Source of the DNA: Polaribacter sp. Z022
GTDB taxonomy: Bacteria; Bacteroidota; Bacteroidia; Flavobacteriales; Flavobacteriaceae
Length of the DNA stretch: 64,000 nt
Assembly: GCF_023555495.1 (NCBI RefSeq)
Contig: NZ_JALCZO010000004.1
Coordinates: 62,001-126,000 of the forward strand
Reading direction: 5' to 3'
In this document: positions 54,877-63,321 of the stretch, in pieces
Layout: each line of letters starts with the position of its first letter
Position numbering within the stretch: the stretch's first letter is position 1
Translations under genes and position numbers: made by a program
Notes under the pieces: generated by a model
Database searches by the model: none
Told to the model about the DNA's origin: nothing
Seen by the model: the letters and a program-made list of their open reading frames with translations, nothing else

Positions 54877-56010
54877 TTAAGAAAACATATCTTTTACTTT
54901 TTCAAAAAATGACTTGTCAGATTTGTTTGGACTTGGCTTAAAGTTTTCATTATCAGCCATTTTCTCAAAAAACTGCTTTTGTTCTTTATTTAATTCTTGA
55001 GGTGTCCATACATTAATATGTATTAAAAAGTCACCATTTCCATATCGTTCAATACTAGGTAAACCTTTTCCTTTTAATCTTAAAATTTTACCAGATTGGG
55101 TACCTGAGTCTATTTTAATCTTAACTTTTCCTGTAACAGTTTCTACTTCTTTACTAACTCCTAAAACAGCTTCAGAAAAGTTTACATATAAATCATAATG
55201 AATATTTGTACCTTCTCTTTTTAAAGTATTATGTTGAATTTCTTCAATTAAAACTAATAAATCTCCAGCAATAGAATTCTTACCTGGAGCTTCATTTCCT
55301 TTTCCTCCTACTTTTAATTGCACGCCTTCTGTTACACCTGCAGGAATATTAATAGATACTGTTTCTTCTTTTGTTATTAAACCTTGAGCATCTGCTCCAT
55401 TAGGTTTACTATTTATAATTTCTCCAGCTCCAGAACAAGTACCACAAGTTGTTGCAGTTTGCATTCTACCTAATATTGTATTAGTAACACGCATTTGTTG
55501 TCCAGAACCATTACAAGTAGAGCATGTTTTATACGTTACTCCTTCTGCTTGAACTTTTCTTCTAACTTTTACTTTCTTTTCTATACCTGTAGCAATTTCT
55601 TCTAAAGTAAGCTTAACACGAATACGCATATTACTTCCTTTAACTCTGGCTTGACGTTGGCCTCCACCACCAAAACCACCAAAGCCACCTCCAAAACCAC
55701 CTCCTCCAAAGATGTCTCCAAATTGGCTGAATATGTCATCCATATTCATACCTCCACCACCAAAACCGCCTCCACCTTGAGGGCCATCAAAAGCTGCATG
55801 ACCATATTGATCATAACGTGCTTTTTTGTTTTCGTCGCTTAAAACCTCATAAGCTTCAGCTGCTTTTTTAAAGTTTTCTTCAGCAGTTTTATCATCTGGA
55901 TTTTTATCTGGATGATACTTAATTGCCATTTTTCTATATGCTTTCTTAATTTCTGATTGAGTAGCAGATTTAGAAATACCTAATATTTCGTAAAAGTCTT
56001 GTTTTGCCAT
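54877..56010 (-). CDS. dnaJ: chaperone DnaJ with a reduced zinc domain
   Basis: A 377-residue Hsp40 co-chaperone that stimulates DnaK. J domain with the HPD motif (IKYHPDKNPD) at about residue 34; Gly/Phe region; then the zinc region. Only two CxxCxGxG repeats are visible (CSTCNGSG and CGTCSGAG) instead of four, so one zinc site of four Cys is likely. C-terminal peptide-binding domains follow. ATG 56010 gives MAKQDFYEILG; six extra upstream residues are unlikely. It follows grpE by 69 bases. Confidence 0.95.
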   Translation of the reverse strand: MAKQDFYEILGISKSATQSEIKKAYRKMAIKYHPDKNPDDKTAEENFKKAAEAYEVLSDENKKARYDQYGHAAFDGPQGGGGFGGGGMNMDDIFSQFGDIFGGGGFGGGFGGFGGGGQRQARVKGSNMRIRVKLTLEEIATGIEKKVKVRRKVQAEGVTYKTCSTCNGSGQQMRVTNTILGRMQTATTCGTCSGAGEIINSKPNGADAQGLITKEETVSINIPAGVTEGVQLKVGGKGNEAPGKNSIAGDLLVLIEEIQHNTLKREGTNIHYDLYVNFSEAVLGVSKEVETVTGKVKIKIDSGTQSGKILRLKGKGLPSIERYGNGDFLIHINVWTPQELNKEQKQFFEKMADNENFKPSPNKSDKSFFEKVKDMFS

Positions 56011-56079
56011 TTTTATTTCAATTATCAATTAACAGTAATCAATGATCAATGGTAATTGTAAAATGTTAATTGTAATTAT

Positions 56080-56628
56080 TTACTGTCCTATTACCACTTT
56101 TGGGTAACGAATAATTTTATCTCCTAATTTGTATCCTTTTTCAACACAATCAATAACTTTACCTTTTAAATCTTCTGATGGTGCAGGTATTTGGGTAATT
56201 GCTTCATGAATTTCTGCATCAAAAGTATCTCCTTGCTTTGTTTCAATTCTTGATAAACCTTTTTGCTCTAAAGTGTTGTAAAATTTATTATAAATTAATA
56301 AAACTCCTTTTCTTAATTCTTCTGCTTCTTTGTCTTCTTCTATATGTGACAAAGCACGCTCAAAATCATCAACAACTGGCAGTAAAGATGTCATTACTTC
56401 TTGACCTGCTGTCTTAAATAATTCTACTCTTTCTCTAGATGTTCTTTTTTTATAATTTTCGAACTCAGCAAATAAACGTAAAAACTTGTCTTTTTCTACT
56501 TGTACTAACTCTTCTGCTGTAGGCTCTTCTTTTACCTCTTCTTTTTCAACCTCTTGATTATCTTCAGTTTGTACAGCTTCTTGTTCGTTTATAATTTCTT
56601 CTTCTTTTATATTATCTTTCTTACTCAT
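56080..56628 (-). CDS. grpE: nucleotide exchange factor GrpE
   Basis: A 182-residue GrpE that releases ADP from DnaK. Acidic N-terminal tail, a long helix in the middle (FLRLFAEFENYKKRT) and the beta domain ending GYKLGDKIIRYPKVVIG. ATG 56628 (MSKKDNIKEEE) is preferred to an upstream in-frame ATG that adds 18 non-conserved residues. Paired with dnaJ on the same strand. Confidence 0.95.
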   Translation of the reverse strand: MSKKDNIKEEEIINEQEAVQTEDNQEVEKEEVKEEPTAEELVQVEKDKFLRLFAEFENYKKRTSRERVELFKTAGQEVMTSLLPVVDDFERALSHIEEDKEAEELRKGVLLIYNKFYNTLEQKGLSRIETKQGDTFDAEIHEAITQIPAPSEDLKGKVIDCVEKGYKLGDKIIRYPKVVIGQ

Positions 56629-56683
56629 TATCTTGTAATCGTTAAATTGTATACAATTTATAGGCAAAAATGTTGCCAACAAA

Positions 56684-56708
56684 AAAATAGTGTCAAATTG
56701 ACACTATT
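56684..56708 (-). terminator. terminator of the HNH/NUMOD4 gene
   Basis: AATAGTGTCAA/TTGACACTATT stem, followed on the minus strand by an 8-T run, 8 bases after the stop of the gene at 56716. Confidence 0.88.
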
Positions 56709-56715
56709 AAAACTT

Positions 56716-57270
56716 CTAAATTTTTACATGAGACCAATTCTCACCTGATTTTATTCTATGAATTTGCATATCTGAAACCCCAAATCTTTTGGCAATCATT
56801 GTTATTCTTGTTCTATTATTTTTAAGTTGTCGCTTAATAATTCTTACCTTTCCTTCTGTTAGTTTCCCAATATTTCTACTTCTTTTTTCTACTATTTCTT
56901 TCCAATTAGGGTTACTAAATTGATGTAATTCTTTTTCACGTTTTGTTACCCATTTTAAATTTTTGATATGATTATCTTTTTTGTCATAATTCAAATGAAT
57001 AACAAACTTTTGATCATCATTATCTTTTTTAATAAAATGTTCTGCTACTAATTTATGTACATATCTAGCTGTTGTTTTTCCGTTTACTTTTTGCTTTAAA
57101 GATATTGACACATAACCATTTGTTAAACATTCTTTTTTTAAAAAATGCTTATTTTTATTTTTAAAATTTATAACTCTTCCGTAGTTAGATATTTTAAACT
57201 TTTCTTTTTCTGAAATTTTTTCATCAAATTGAATGTCTTTCCATTCTTCATTCCATAAATTTCTAATCAT
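56716..57270 (-). CDS. NUMOD4/HNH-type endonuclease-like protein
   Basis: A 184-residue protein. The N-terminus is NUMOD4-like (W-xx-I, then FKISNYGRVINF). Then an HNH_3-like nuclease region: RYVHKLVAEHFI, FVIHLNYDKKDNHIKNLKWVT, where DNxxxNLxWVT is diagnostic. The C-terminus is a helix-turn-helix-like segment (MIAKRFGVSDMQIHRIKSGENW). Such proteins are typical of homing endonucleases of phage or group I introns, but here it is a free-standing gene with its own terminator, downstream of murA. Possibly an acquired mobile nuclease or a domesticated one. Confidence 0.85.
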   Translation of the reverse strand: MIRNLWNEEWKDIQFDEKISEKEKFKISNYGRVINFKNKNKHFLKKECLTNGYVSISLKQKVNGKTTARYVHKLVAEHFIKKDNDDQKFVIHLNYDKKDNHIKNLKWVTKREKELHQFSNPNWKEIVEKRSRNIGKLTEGKVRIIKRQLKNNRTRITMIAKRFGVSDMQIHRIKSGENWSHVKI

Positions 57271-57341
57271 ATTTTAAAAGTTAAATTAAAAAAAAATTAA
57301 TTCAACTTTTTCATAGCTATTATTAAATAAATCAAATTTAT

Positions 57342-58652
57342 TTAATCTTCAATTCTTTCAATTTTTGCACCAATAGATTTTAAACGAGCTTCAATGTTTT
57401 CATAACCTCTATCTATTTGCTCAATATTATTTATAATACTTGTTCCTTTTGCAGATAAAGCTGCTATTAATAAAGAAATACCAGCTCTAATATCTGGTGA
57501 TGTCATTTTAGTTGCTTTTAATTGCGACTTAAAATCATGACCAATTACAGTTGCTCTATGAGGATCACAAAGAATAACTTTTGCTCCCATATCTATTAAT
57601 TTGTCAACAAAAAACAAACGGCTTTCAAACATTTTTTGATGAATTAAAACAGTTCCTTTTGCTTGTGTAGCTATTACTAAAACTATACTTAATAAATCTG
57701 GAGTAAACCCAGGCCAAGGTGCATCTGCAACTGTTAAAACAGAACCATCTATATAATTTTGAATTTCATAAGATTCTTGTTCTGGAATGTAAATATCATC
57801 ACCTTTTTTCTCTAATGTAATTCCTAATTTTCTAAAAACATTTGGAATTTGTCCTAAATTATCCCAAGATACATTTTTTATTGTTAATTCAGATTGTGTC
57901 ATAACTGCAACACCAATCCAAGAACCAATTTCAATCATATCTGGCAACACATTGTGTTCACATCCACCAAGAGAATCTACTCCTTCTATTACTAATAAGT
58001 TAGAACCAACTCCCGAAATTTTTGCTCCCATAGAATTCAACATTTTTGACAATTGTTGAATATAAGGTTCACAGGCTGCATTGTAAATTTTAGTGGTTCC
58101 AGTTGCTAAAACAGATGCCATTAATATATTAGCAGTACCTGTAACAGAAGCTTCATCTAACAACATTTCTACTCCATGAAGTTCTTCTGCTTCAACTCCG
58201 TAAAAATGTTCTTCTTTATTGTATCTAAATTTTGCACCTAATCTAATAAAACCTTCAAAGTGTGTGTCTAAACGTCTACGACCAATTTTATCTCCTCCTG
58301 GTCTAGGTATATAACCTCTTCCAAAACGAGCTAATAACGGTCCTACAATCATAATAGAACCACGTAATGAGCTTCCATCTCTCTTAAAATCTGCTGATTC
58401 TAAATATTCTAAATTAACTTCATCTGCTTGAAAAGCATAAGAATTACTACCTAGCTTTTCAACTTTTACACCTAATTCACCAAGTATAAAAATTAATTTA
58501 TTTACATCTATAATATCTGGAACGTTGTTTACTACTACTCTTTCTGGAGTTAATAAAACCGCACAAAGTATTTGTAAAACTTCATTTTTTGCTCCTTGAG
58601 GAGTTATTGTTCCGTTTAATTTATGTCCTCCTTCAATTTTAAATGATGCCAT
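57342..58652 (-). CDS. murA: UDP-GlcNAc enolpyruvyl transferase MurA, Asp variant
   Basis: A 436-residue enzyme adding enolpyruvate to UDP-GlcNAc, the first committed step of peptidoglycan synthesis. It has PQGAKNEVLQ at the N-terminus and RGG/GRGYIPRPGGDKIGRRRLD. The active-site Cys of the standard PGGC motif (E. coli Cys115) is Asp here (about residue 121). This substitution is known to give intrinsic fosfomycin resistance in other MurAs such as those of mycobacteria (family knowledge). Operon with DUF4290 3 bases upstream. Confidence 0.95.
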   Translation of the reverse strand: MASFKIEGGHKLNGTITPQGAKNEVLQILCAVLLTPERVVVNNVPDIIDVNKLIFILGELGVKVEKLGSNSYAFQADEVNLEYLESADFKRDGSSLRGSIMIVGPLLARFGRGYIPRPGGDKIGRRRLDTHFEGFIRLGAKFRYNKEEHFYGVEAEELHGVEMLLDEASVTGTANILMASVLATGTTKIYNAACEPYIQQLSKMLNSMGAKISGVGSNLLVIEGVDSLGGCEHNVLPDMIEIGSWIGVAVMTQSELTIKNVSWDNLGQIPNVFRKLGITLEKKGDDIYIPEQESYEIQNYIDGSVLTVADAPWPGFTPDLLSIVLVIATQAKGTVLIHQKMFESRLFFVDKLIDMGAKVILCDPHRATVIGHDFKSQLKATKMTSPDIRAGISLLIAALSAKGTSIINNIEQIDRGYENIEARLKSIGAKIERIED

Positions 58653-58655
58653 AGA

Positions 58656-59315
58656 CTAATATCTTTTTCTGTTTTTGTTTTTATTTTGGTGATTATGATG
58701 TGGTTTTTTATGATTTTTAGAATGATTCTGGCCTTGAGAATTTCTTTTTCTTAAAAGGTTTTTACTTTCAGAAAGTTTTTCTTCAGAATTTCTTAAATCT
58801 AATTTCCCATCTGACAAATCATATAAGTGGTTAAAAATTACAGCATCATCTACTGTATCTTTGTTCCAGTTTAAGTAGCATTTTTTCATATGATTTGCAA
58901 TGGTAAAAACCAATGCTTCTTTTTTATCTCCATCTTCCCAACTCAAGGCTATATCTATCATTGTTTGAATATTGTTACCATAATAACGATATCTTGATGC
59001 TGATTTTGGATATGCTAAACCACTTGGTTTTTCTTGCAATTCTTCTCTTGATGGCTGAGGATAAGGAGATTCTGCATCTAATTTAAACTCAGACATGATG
59101 TATAATTGATCCCAAAGTTTGTGTTTAAAATCTGGAACATCTCGTAAATGTGGTTGTAAATTACCCATAACATCTACTATAGCTTTTGCCATTTTATCTC
59201 GCTCTTCTTTTGTTTCTAAAGCAACACAATGGTCTACTAATTTTTGTATATGTCTACCATATTCTGGTATAATCATTAACGGTCTTTCTGAATTGTATTC
59301 TAAATCGAATGTCAT
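58656..59315 (-). CDS. DUF4290 protein
   Basis: A 219-residue protein of the Bacteroidetes-specific DUF4290 family. Helical body with IIPEYGRHIQKLVDHCV at the N-terminus and SASRYRYYGNNIQ in the middle; the C-terminal 30 residues are rich in Lys, His and Asn and probably disordered. No signal peptide. Located directly before murA (3-base gap), where it is found in related genomes; function unknown. Confidence 0.88.
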   Translation of the reverse strand: MTFDLEYNSERPLMIIPEYGRHIQKLVDHCVALETKEERDKMAKAIVDVMGNLQPHLRDVPDFKHKLWDQLYIMSEFKLDAESPYPQPSREELQEKPSGLAYPKSASRYRYYGNNIQTMIDIALSWEDGDKKEALVFTIANHMKKCYLNWNKDTVDDAVIFNHLYDLSDGKLDLRNSEEKLSESKNLLRKRNSQGQNHSKNHKKPHHNHQNKNKNRKRY

Positions 59316-59368
59316 TTATTTATTTTTGAAGTGTGTTCGTAATTATTAAAAATTAATTTAATAATTAA

Positions 59369-59388
59369 GGTCTAAACTGCATTAGACC
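59369..59388. promoter_or_regulatory. unexplained inverted repeat between DUF4290 and pcrA genes
   Basis: GGTCTAA-N6-TTAGACC, 7-base perfect arms, about 60 bases upstream of the DUF4290 start. A second small dyad AGACA/TGTCT lies at 59389-59404. Could be an operator or hairpin; no matching motif elsewhere. Confidence 0.4.
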
Positions 59389-59456
59389 AGACAAACTAAT
59401 GTCTATTTTTTTAACGTTGCAAAATAACATTTTATTTTGAGTAATTAAGATGATTT

Positions 59457-61778
59457 TTAACCAATCACTTTTAATTTTGCAAATTGAAGTAAAAGCTTCT
59501 TTTTACCTACAGTTCCAAATTTAATTTCTGCTTTTTTATTTGGCCCATTTCCTTCTAAAGCTATTACTTCTCCTGTACCAAATCTATTATGTTCTACAAT
59601 ATTACCTACTACTATTTTACCATCAAATAAATTAGCTTTTGATGTTGCTTGCGAAACTTTTTTTAAGTTTTTAGGAATGATAATTTCTTTCTTTTTCTTT
59701 AAATCACGTTCCATTTTTTTACGCTGAATCGGTTTTTGAAAACGAATTCCTTTTGGAGCATCATCAAAAATACTTTTATCTATAAAACTATTTACGGCTC
59801 TTTCTGGTACTTTTGGTGTTATGTAATGTAGGTATTTATCATCAATTTCTTCTAAAAACCTACTTGGTTCAGAATCTACTAATTTTCCCCATCTATAACG
59901 TGTTTGTGCATACGTTAAATATGCTACTTTTTCGGCTCTTGTTAATGCTACATAAAAAAGTCTTCTTTCTTCTTCTAATTCACTTCTTGTGTTCATACTC
60001 ATTGCAGAAGGAAATAGGTTTTCTTCCAAACCTACTACATACACATATAAATACTCCAATCCTTTAGATTGATGAATGGTCATTAAAGAAACACTTGGTT
60101 TTTCATCATCTTTTTTAGCGTCAAAATCTGTTGCAAGAGCAACATCTTCTAAAAACGATGTTAAAGAAGCATCTTCTCCTTGTTCTATTTTATCTGTAAT
60201 AAAGTCTTTAATTCCGTTTAAAAGTTCTTGAACATTTTCTACTTTACTTACACTTTCTGGGGTTCCGTCTTTTTCTAAATCTTTTATTAATTGCGTTTGT
60301 TTTACAACTGTTTCTGCAATTTCAAATGCGTTGTTTGTTTGCGATTCTATTTGCAAACGTAAAATCATGTTCATAAAATTCTGTAACTTATTTTTAGTTC
60401 CAGAGTTTATTTTTAAATCGATTTTATCAATATATTTTAAAATATCAAAAATTGATTTTTTATAATGATTTGCAGCTATTGTTAGCTTATCAATAGTTGT
60501 TGCACCAATTCCACGTGCAGGATAATTGATAATTCTTTTTAATGCTTCTTCATCATTTGGGTTGATTAAAATACGTAAGTAAGATAAAATATCTTTGATT
60601 TCTTTTCTTTGATAAAATGAAATTCCACCATAAATTTTATAGTCAATTCCTTTTTTACGTAAAGCATCTTCTATAGCTCTAGATTGCGAATTTGTTCTGT
60701 ATAATACACAAAAATCATCGGGTGTTAATTGATGATTCATTTGGTTTTCCCAAATAGATTGTGCTACAAAACGACCTTCTTCTCCATCAGAAATTGTACG
60801 CATAACATTTATTGCTTCTCCAGCATCATTACTTGTCCAAACTTCTTTATCTAACTTGGTTTTATTTCTTTCTATTACAGAGTTTGCAGCATTTACAATA
60901 TTACTTGTAGATCTATAATTTTGTTCTAGTTTAAATGTTTTAACATCAGGATAATCTTTCTGAAAATTTAATATATTCTGAATATTTGCTCCCCTAAAAC
61001 TATAAATACTTTGGCTATCATCTCCTACAACACAAATGTTTTGAAAACGATCTGCTAAAGCTTTTACAATTAAATATTGTGAGTGATTTGTATCTTGATA
61101 CTCATCAACCATAATATACCTAAATCTATCTTGATATTTTGCCAAAGACTCAGGAAAACGAACTAATAATTCATTGGTTCTTAACAACAAATCATCAAAA
61201 TCCATTGCTCCTGCTTTAAAACACCTATCTACATATTCTTTATAAATATTACCAACTTCTGGTCTGCTTGCATGTAAATCTGCTTCTTGCAAATCAGAAT
61301 TATTAAAATAAGCTCTAACTGTAATTAAACTGTTTTTAAAAGATGAAATTCTACCTAAAATCTGTTTTGCTTTGTATTGCTCTTTGTTTAAATTCTTTTC
61401 TTTAATAATTGCAGATATTAATCTAACAGAATCTTGTGTATCATAAATAGTAAAATTGGTTGGAAAACCTAATTTATCTGCTTCAGAACGTAAAATACGA
61501 GCAAAAACCGAGTGAAAAGTTCCCATCCAAAGATTTTTGGCTTCACTTACACCTACTACTCCAGCAATTCTTTCTTTCATTTCTCTTGCTGCTTTATTAG
61601 TAAAAGTTAGCGACAAAATATTAAAAGCATCTACACCTTGTTGCATTAAATGTGCAATTCTATAAGTTAACACACGTGTTTTACCAGAACCTGCACCTGC
61701 AATAATAATCATAGGTCCGTCTTTTTGTATAACCGCTTGTTTTTGAGCTTCGTTTAAAGTATTTAAGTAAGTATTCAA
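59457..61778 (-). CDS. pcrA: UvrD/PcrA-type DNA helicase
   Basis: A 773-residue SF1A helicase for DNA repair and replication restart. Walker A IIAGAGSGKTRVL (about residue 27), motif II VDEYQDTNHSQ, motif III VGDDSQSIYSFRGA, and later VSLMTIHQSKGLEY and VALTRAEKVAY. The C-terminal domain (about 720-773) is the Tudor-like tail of PcrA: VGNIVEHNRFGTGEVI. The start is TTG 61778, giving MNTYLNTLNEAQKQAVIQKDG; no ATG is nearby and homologues begin here. Confidence 0.94.
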   Translation of the reverse strand: MNTYLNTLNEAQKQAVIQKDGPMIIIAGAGSGKTRVLTYRIAHLMQQGVDAFNILSLTFTNKAAREMKERIAGVVGVSEAKNLWMGTFHSVFARILRSEADKLGFPTNFTIYDTQDSVRLISAIIKEKNLNKEQYKAKQILGRISSFKNSLITVRAYFNNSDLQEADLHASRPEVGNIYKEYVDRCFKAGAMDFDDLLLRTNELLVRFPESLAKYQDRFRYIMVDEYQDTNHSQYLIVKALADRFQNICVVGDDSQSIYSFRGANIQNILNFQKDYPDVKTFKLEQNYRSTSNIVNAANSVIERNKTKLDKEVWTSNDAGEAINVMRTISDGEEGRFVAQSIWENQMNHQLTPDDFCVLYRTNSQSRAIEDALRKKGIDYKIYGGISFYQRKEIKDILSYLRILINPNDEEALKRIINYPARGIGATTIDKLTIAANHYKKSIFDILKYIDKIDLKINSGTKNKLQNFMNMILRLQIESQTNNAFEIAETVVKQTQLIKDLEKDGTPESVSKVENVQELLNGIKDFITDKIEQGEDASLTSFLEDVALATDFDAKKDDEKPSVSLMTIHQSKGLEYLYVYVVGLEENLFPSAMSMNTRSELEEERRLFYVALTRAEKVAYLTYAQTRYRWGKLVDSEPSRFLEEIDDKYLHYITPKVPERAVNSFIDKSIFDDAPKGIRFQKPIQRKKMERDLKKKKEIIIPKNLKKVSQATSKANLFDGKIVVGNIVEHNRFGTGEVIALEGNGPNKKAEIKFGTVGKKKLLLQFAKLKVIG

Positions 61779-61815
61779 TTGTATATTTTGAAAGAATTTT
61801 AAAACGTGAAATTAA

Positions 61816-61823
61816 CAAATCTA
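61816..61823 (-). promoter_or_regulatory. -7 element of pcrA
   Basis: TAGATTTG on the minus strand matches TAnnTTTG, 37 bases before the TTG start at 61778. Confidence 0.5.
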
Positions 61824-61876
61824 TGTGCTTATATATTAAAATTCATTTTTTTTTATTCACAAGTTATCCATTAAAA

Positions 61877-61952
61877 ATTCGTCTTAAAACCCGAATACTT
61901 AAAAATTCGTCTTAAAACCCGAATATTTATAAATTCGGCTTAAAACCCGAAT
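61877..61952. repeat. three 20-bp palindromic repeats with 28-bp period
   Basis: ATTCGTCTTAAAACCCGAAT at 61877-61896 and 61905-61924, and the same with G for T at position 6 at 61933-61952. Starts are exactly 28 bases apart. Each unit is an inverted repeat (ATTCG...CGAAT), best in the third copy. The array ends 7 bases before the -7 element of satD, overlapping the -33 position, so it is a likely operator array. I do not see it elsewhere in the window. Confidence 0.85.
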
Positions 61953-61959
61953 ATTTTTA

Positions 61960-61967
61960 TATATTTG
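61960..61967 (+). promoter_or_regulatory. -7 element of satD
   Basis: TATATTTG matches TAnnTTTG, 14 bases before the ATG at 61982. No -33 TTG is present; the third palindrome occupies that place. Confidence 0.55.
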
Positions 61968-61981
61968 TAAAAACAATACAA

Positions 61982-62596
61982 ATGACCAGTATAATAACAG
62001 GTGATATTATCAATTCTAGAAATATAGATTCCAATATATGGATACCTTTATTAAAAGAGGTACTAAACTCTGTTGGTAAAACTACTAAAACTTGGGAAAT
62101 TTATAGAGGCGATAGTTTTCAAATAGAAATAGAAAAAATTGAAGATGCATTATTGTTTGCCTTTAAATTAAAAACAGTTTTAAAGAAAGTTAAAAACTTA
62201 GATGTTAGAATTGCAATAGGAATTGGCTCTAAAAATGACAATTACAATAATATAACAGAAGCAAGTGGAGAAGCTTTTATAAACAGTGGTAAAGCTTTTG
62301 ACGTTTTACTAAAAAAACAACGTTTAGCAATAGCTTCTACAAACCAAGAATTTGACACAATACTAAACACAAGTTTAGCTTTGGCTTTATTAATTATGGA
62401 TAATTGGACTGTAAATTCGGCTACATTTGTTTTAAAGTATTTGAATAGCCCAAATACTTCACAAAAAATGATTGCTAAAGAATTAAATATTTCTGAAAGT
62501 AGTGCAAGTGAACGAAGAAAAAGAGCAGGTTTAGATGAAATTTTGCAATTAGAAAAATTATACAGACAATTAGTAAAACAAAAATTCATCAACTAA
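61982..62596 (+). CDS. satD: SatD family protein with C-terminal helix-turn-helix
   Basis: A 204-residue SatD-family protein, named from a Streptococcus mutans acid-tolerance locus. The N-terminal part (residues 1-120) resembles the core of class III nucleotidyl cyclases/GGDEF: ITGDIINS with Asp8, YRGDSFQIE with Asp44, then VRIAIGIGS at 75-83. The C-terminal part has a helix-turn-helix at about 158-182 (TSQKMIAKELNISESSASER). So it may make or sense a nucleotide and bind the triple repeat upstream; both are inference. The DUF3307 gene follows after 2 bases. Confidence 0.85.
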   Translation: MTSIITGDIINSRNIDSNIWIPLLKEVLNSVGKTTKTWEIYRGDSFQIEIEKIEDALLFAFKLKTVLKKVKNLDVRIAIGIGSKNDNYNNITEASGEAFINSGKAFDVLLKKQRLAIASTNQEFDTILNTSLALALLIMDNWTVNSATFVLKYLNSPNTSQKMIAKELNISESSASERRKRAGLDEILQLEKLYRQLVKQKFIN

Positions 62597-62598
62597 AT

Positions 62599-63318
62599 AT
62601 GATTCTTTTTTTAAAATTTTTATTAGCACATATTTTAGGTGATTTTGTTTTTCAACCAGAAAAATGGGTAAAAAACAAAGAAGAAAAAAAGATAAAATCT
62701 TCTAAACTTTACTATCATATTGGTTTACATGCAATATTTTTAGCCATAATACTTCAATTTAATCTTAAAGAATATTGGTTAGGATTTTTCTTAATTATCG
62801 TTTCTCATTATTTAATTGATATTCTTAAATTATACTTTCAAAAGAAGAAAACAAAACGATTTTGGTTTTTAATAGATCAAATATTACATGTTTTCATGCT
62901 TTTTGTTGCAACTACAATTTACACAAATTCAAAAATTTCAATTGAAAATTTAGTTACTGATAAAAACCTATTATTAATCATTTTTTTACTATTAGTTAGT
63001 TCTGCTTCTGCAATTATTATAAAAATAATTATTACACAATGGAACCCTGAAAGTAAAAAAGAAAATGATGATTCTTTAGCAAAAGCAGGACGTTATATAG
63101 GAATTTTGGAGCGTTTATTTGTATTTACATTTGTAATTACAAATCATTGGGAAGCAATTGGTTTTTTTCTGGCAGCAAAATCTGTATTTAGATTTGGAGA
63201 TTTAACATCATCTAAAGACAGAAAGTTAACAGAATACATTTTAATAGGAACTTTATTGAGTTTTGGGTTGGCTATTTTTTTAGGAATTTTATATTTGTAC
63301 ACACTAAATTTACTCTAA
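62599..63318 (+). CDS. DUF3307 membrane protein
   Basis: A 239-residue integral membrane protein with about six helices (starting FLKFLLAHILGDFVFQPEKW). It fits DUF3307, an uncharacterised family repeatedly found next to SatD. No catalytic motif is obvious; a conserved HILGDF-type acidic His-Asp pair in the first helix could bind metal. Overlapping spacing with satD (2 bases) and the next gene (3 bases) shows a three-gene operon. Confidence 0.85.
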   Translation: MILFLKFLLAHILGDFVFQPEKWVKNKEEKKIKSSKLYYHIGLHAIFLAIILQFNLKEYWLGFFLIIVSHYLIDILKLYFQKKKTKRFWFLIDQILHVFMLFVATTIYTNSKISIENLVTDKNLLLIIFLLLVSSASAIIIKIIITQWNPESKKENDDSLAKAGRYIGILERLFVFTFVITNHWEAIGFFLAAKSVFRFGDLTSSKDRKLTEYILIGTLLSFGLAIFLGILYLYTLNLL

Positions 63319-63321
63319 TAT

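Noticed and set aside
56716..57270. HNH protein as part of an intron or intein in murA or grpE
   Set aside because: Both neighbours are complete and uninterrupted, so the gene is free-standing.
61877..61952. CRISPR-like repeat array
   Set aside because: Only three units, inner gaps are 8 bases and nearly constant, and no cas gene is present. It fits an operator array better.
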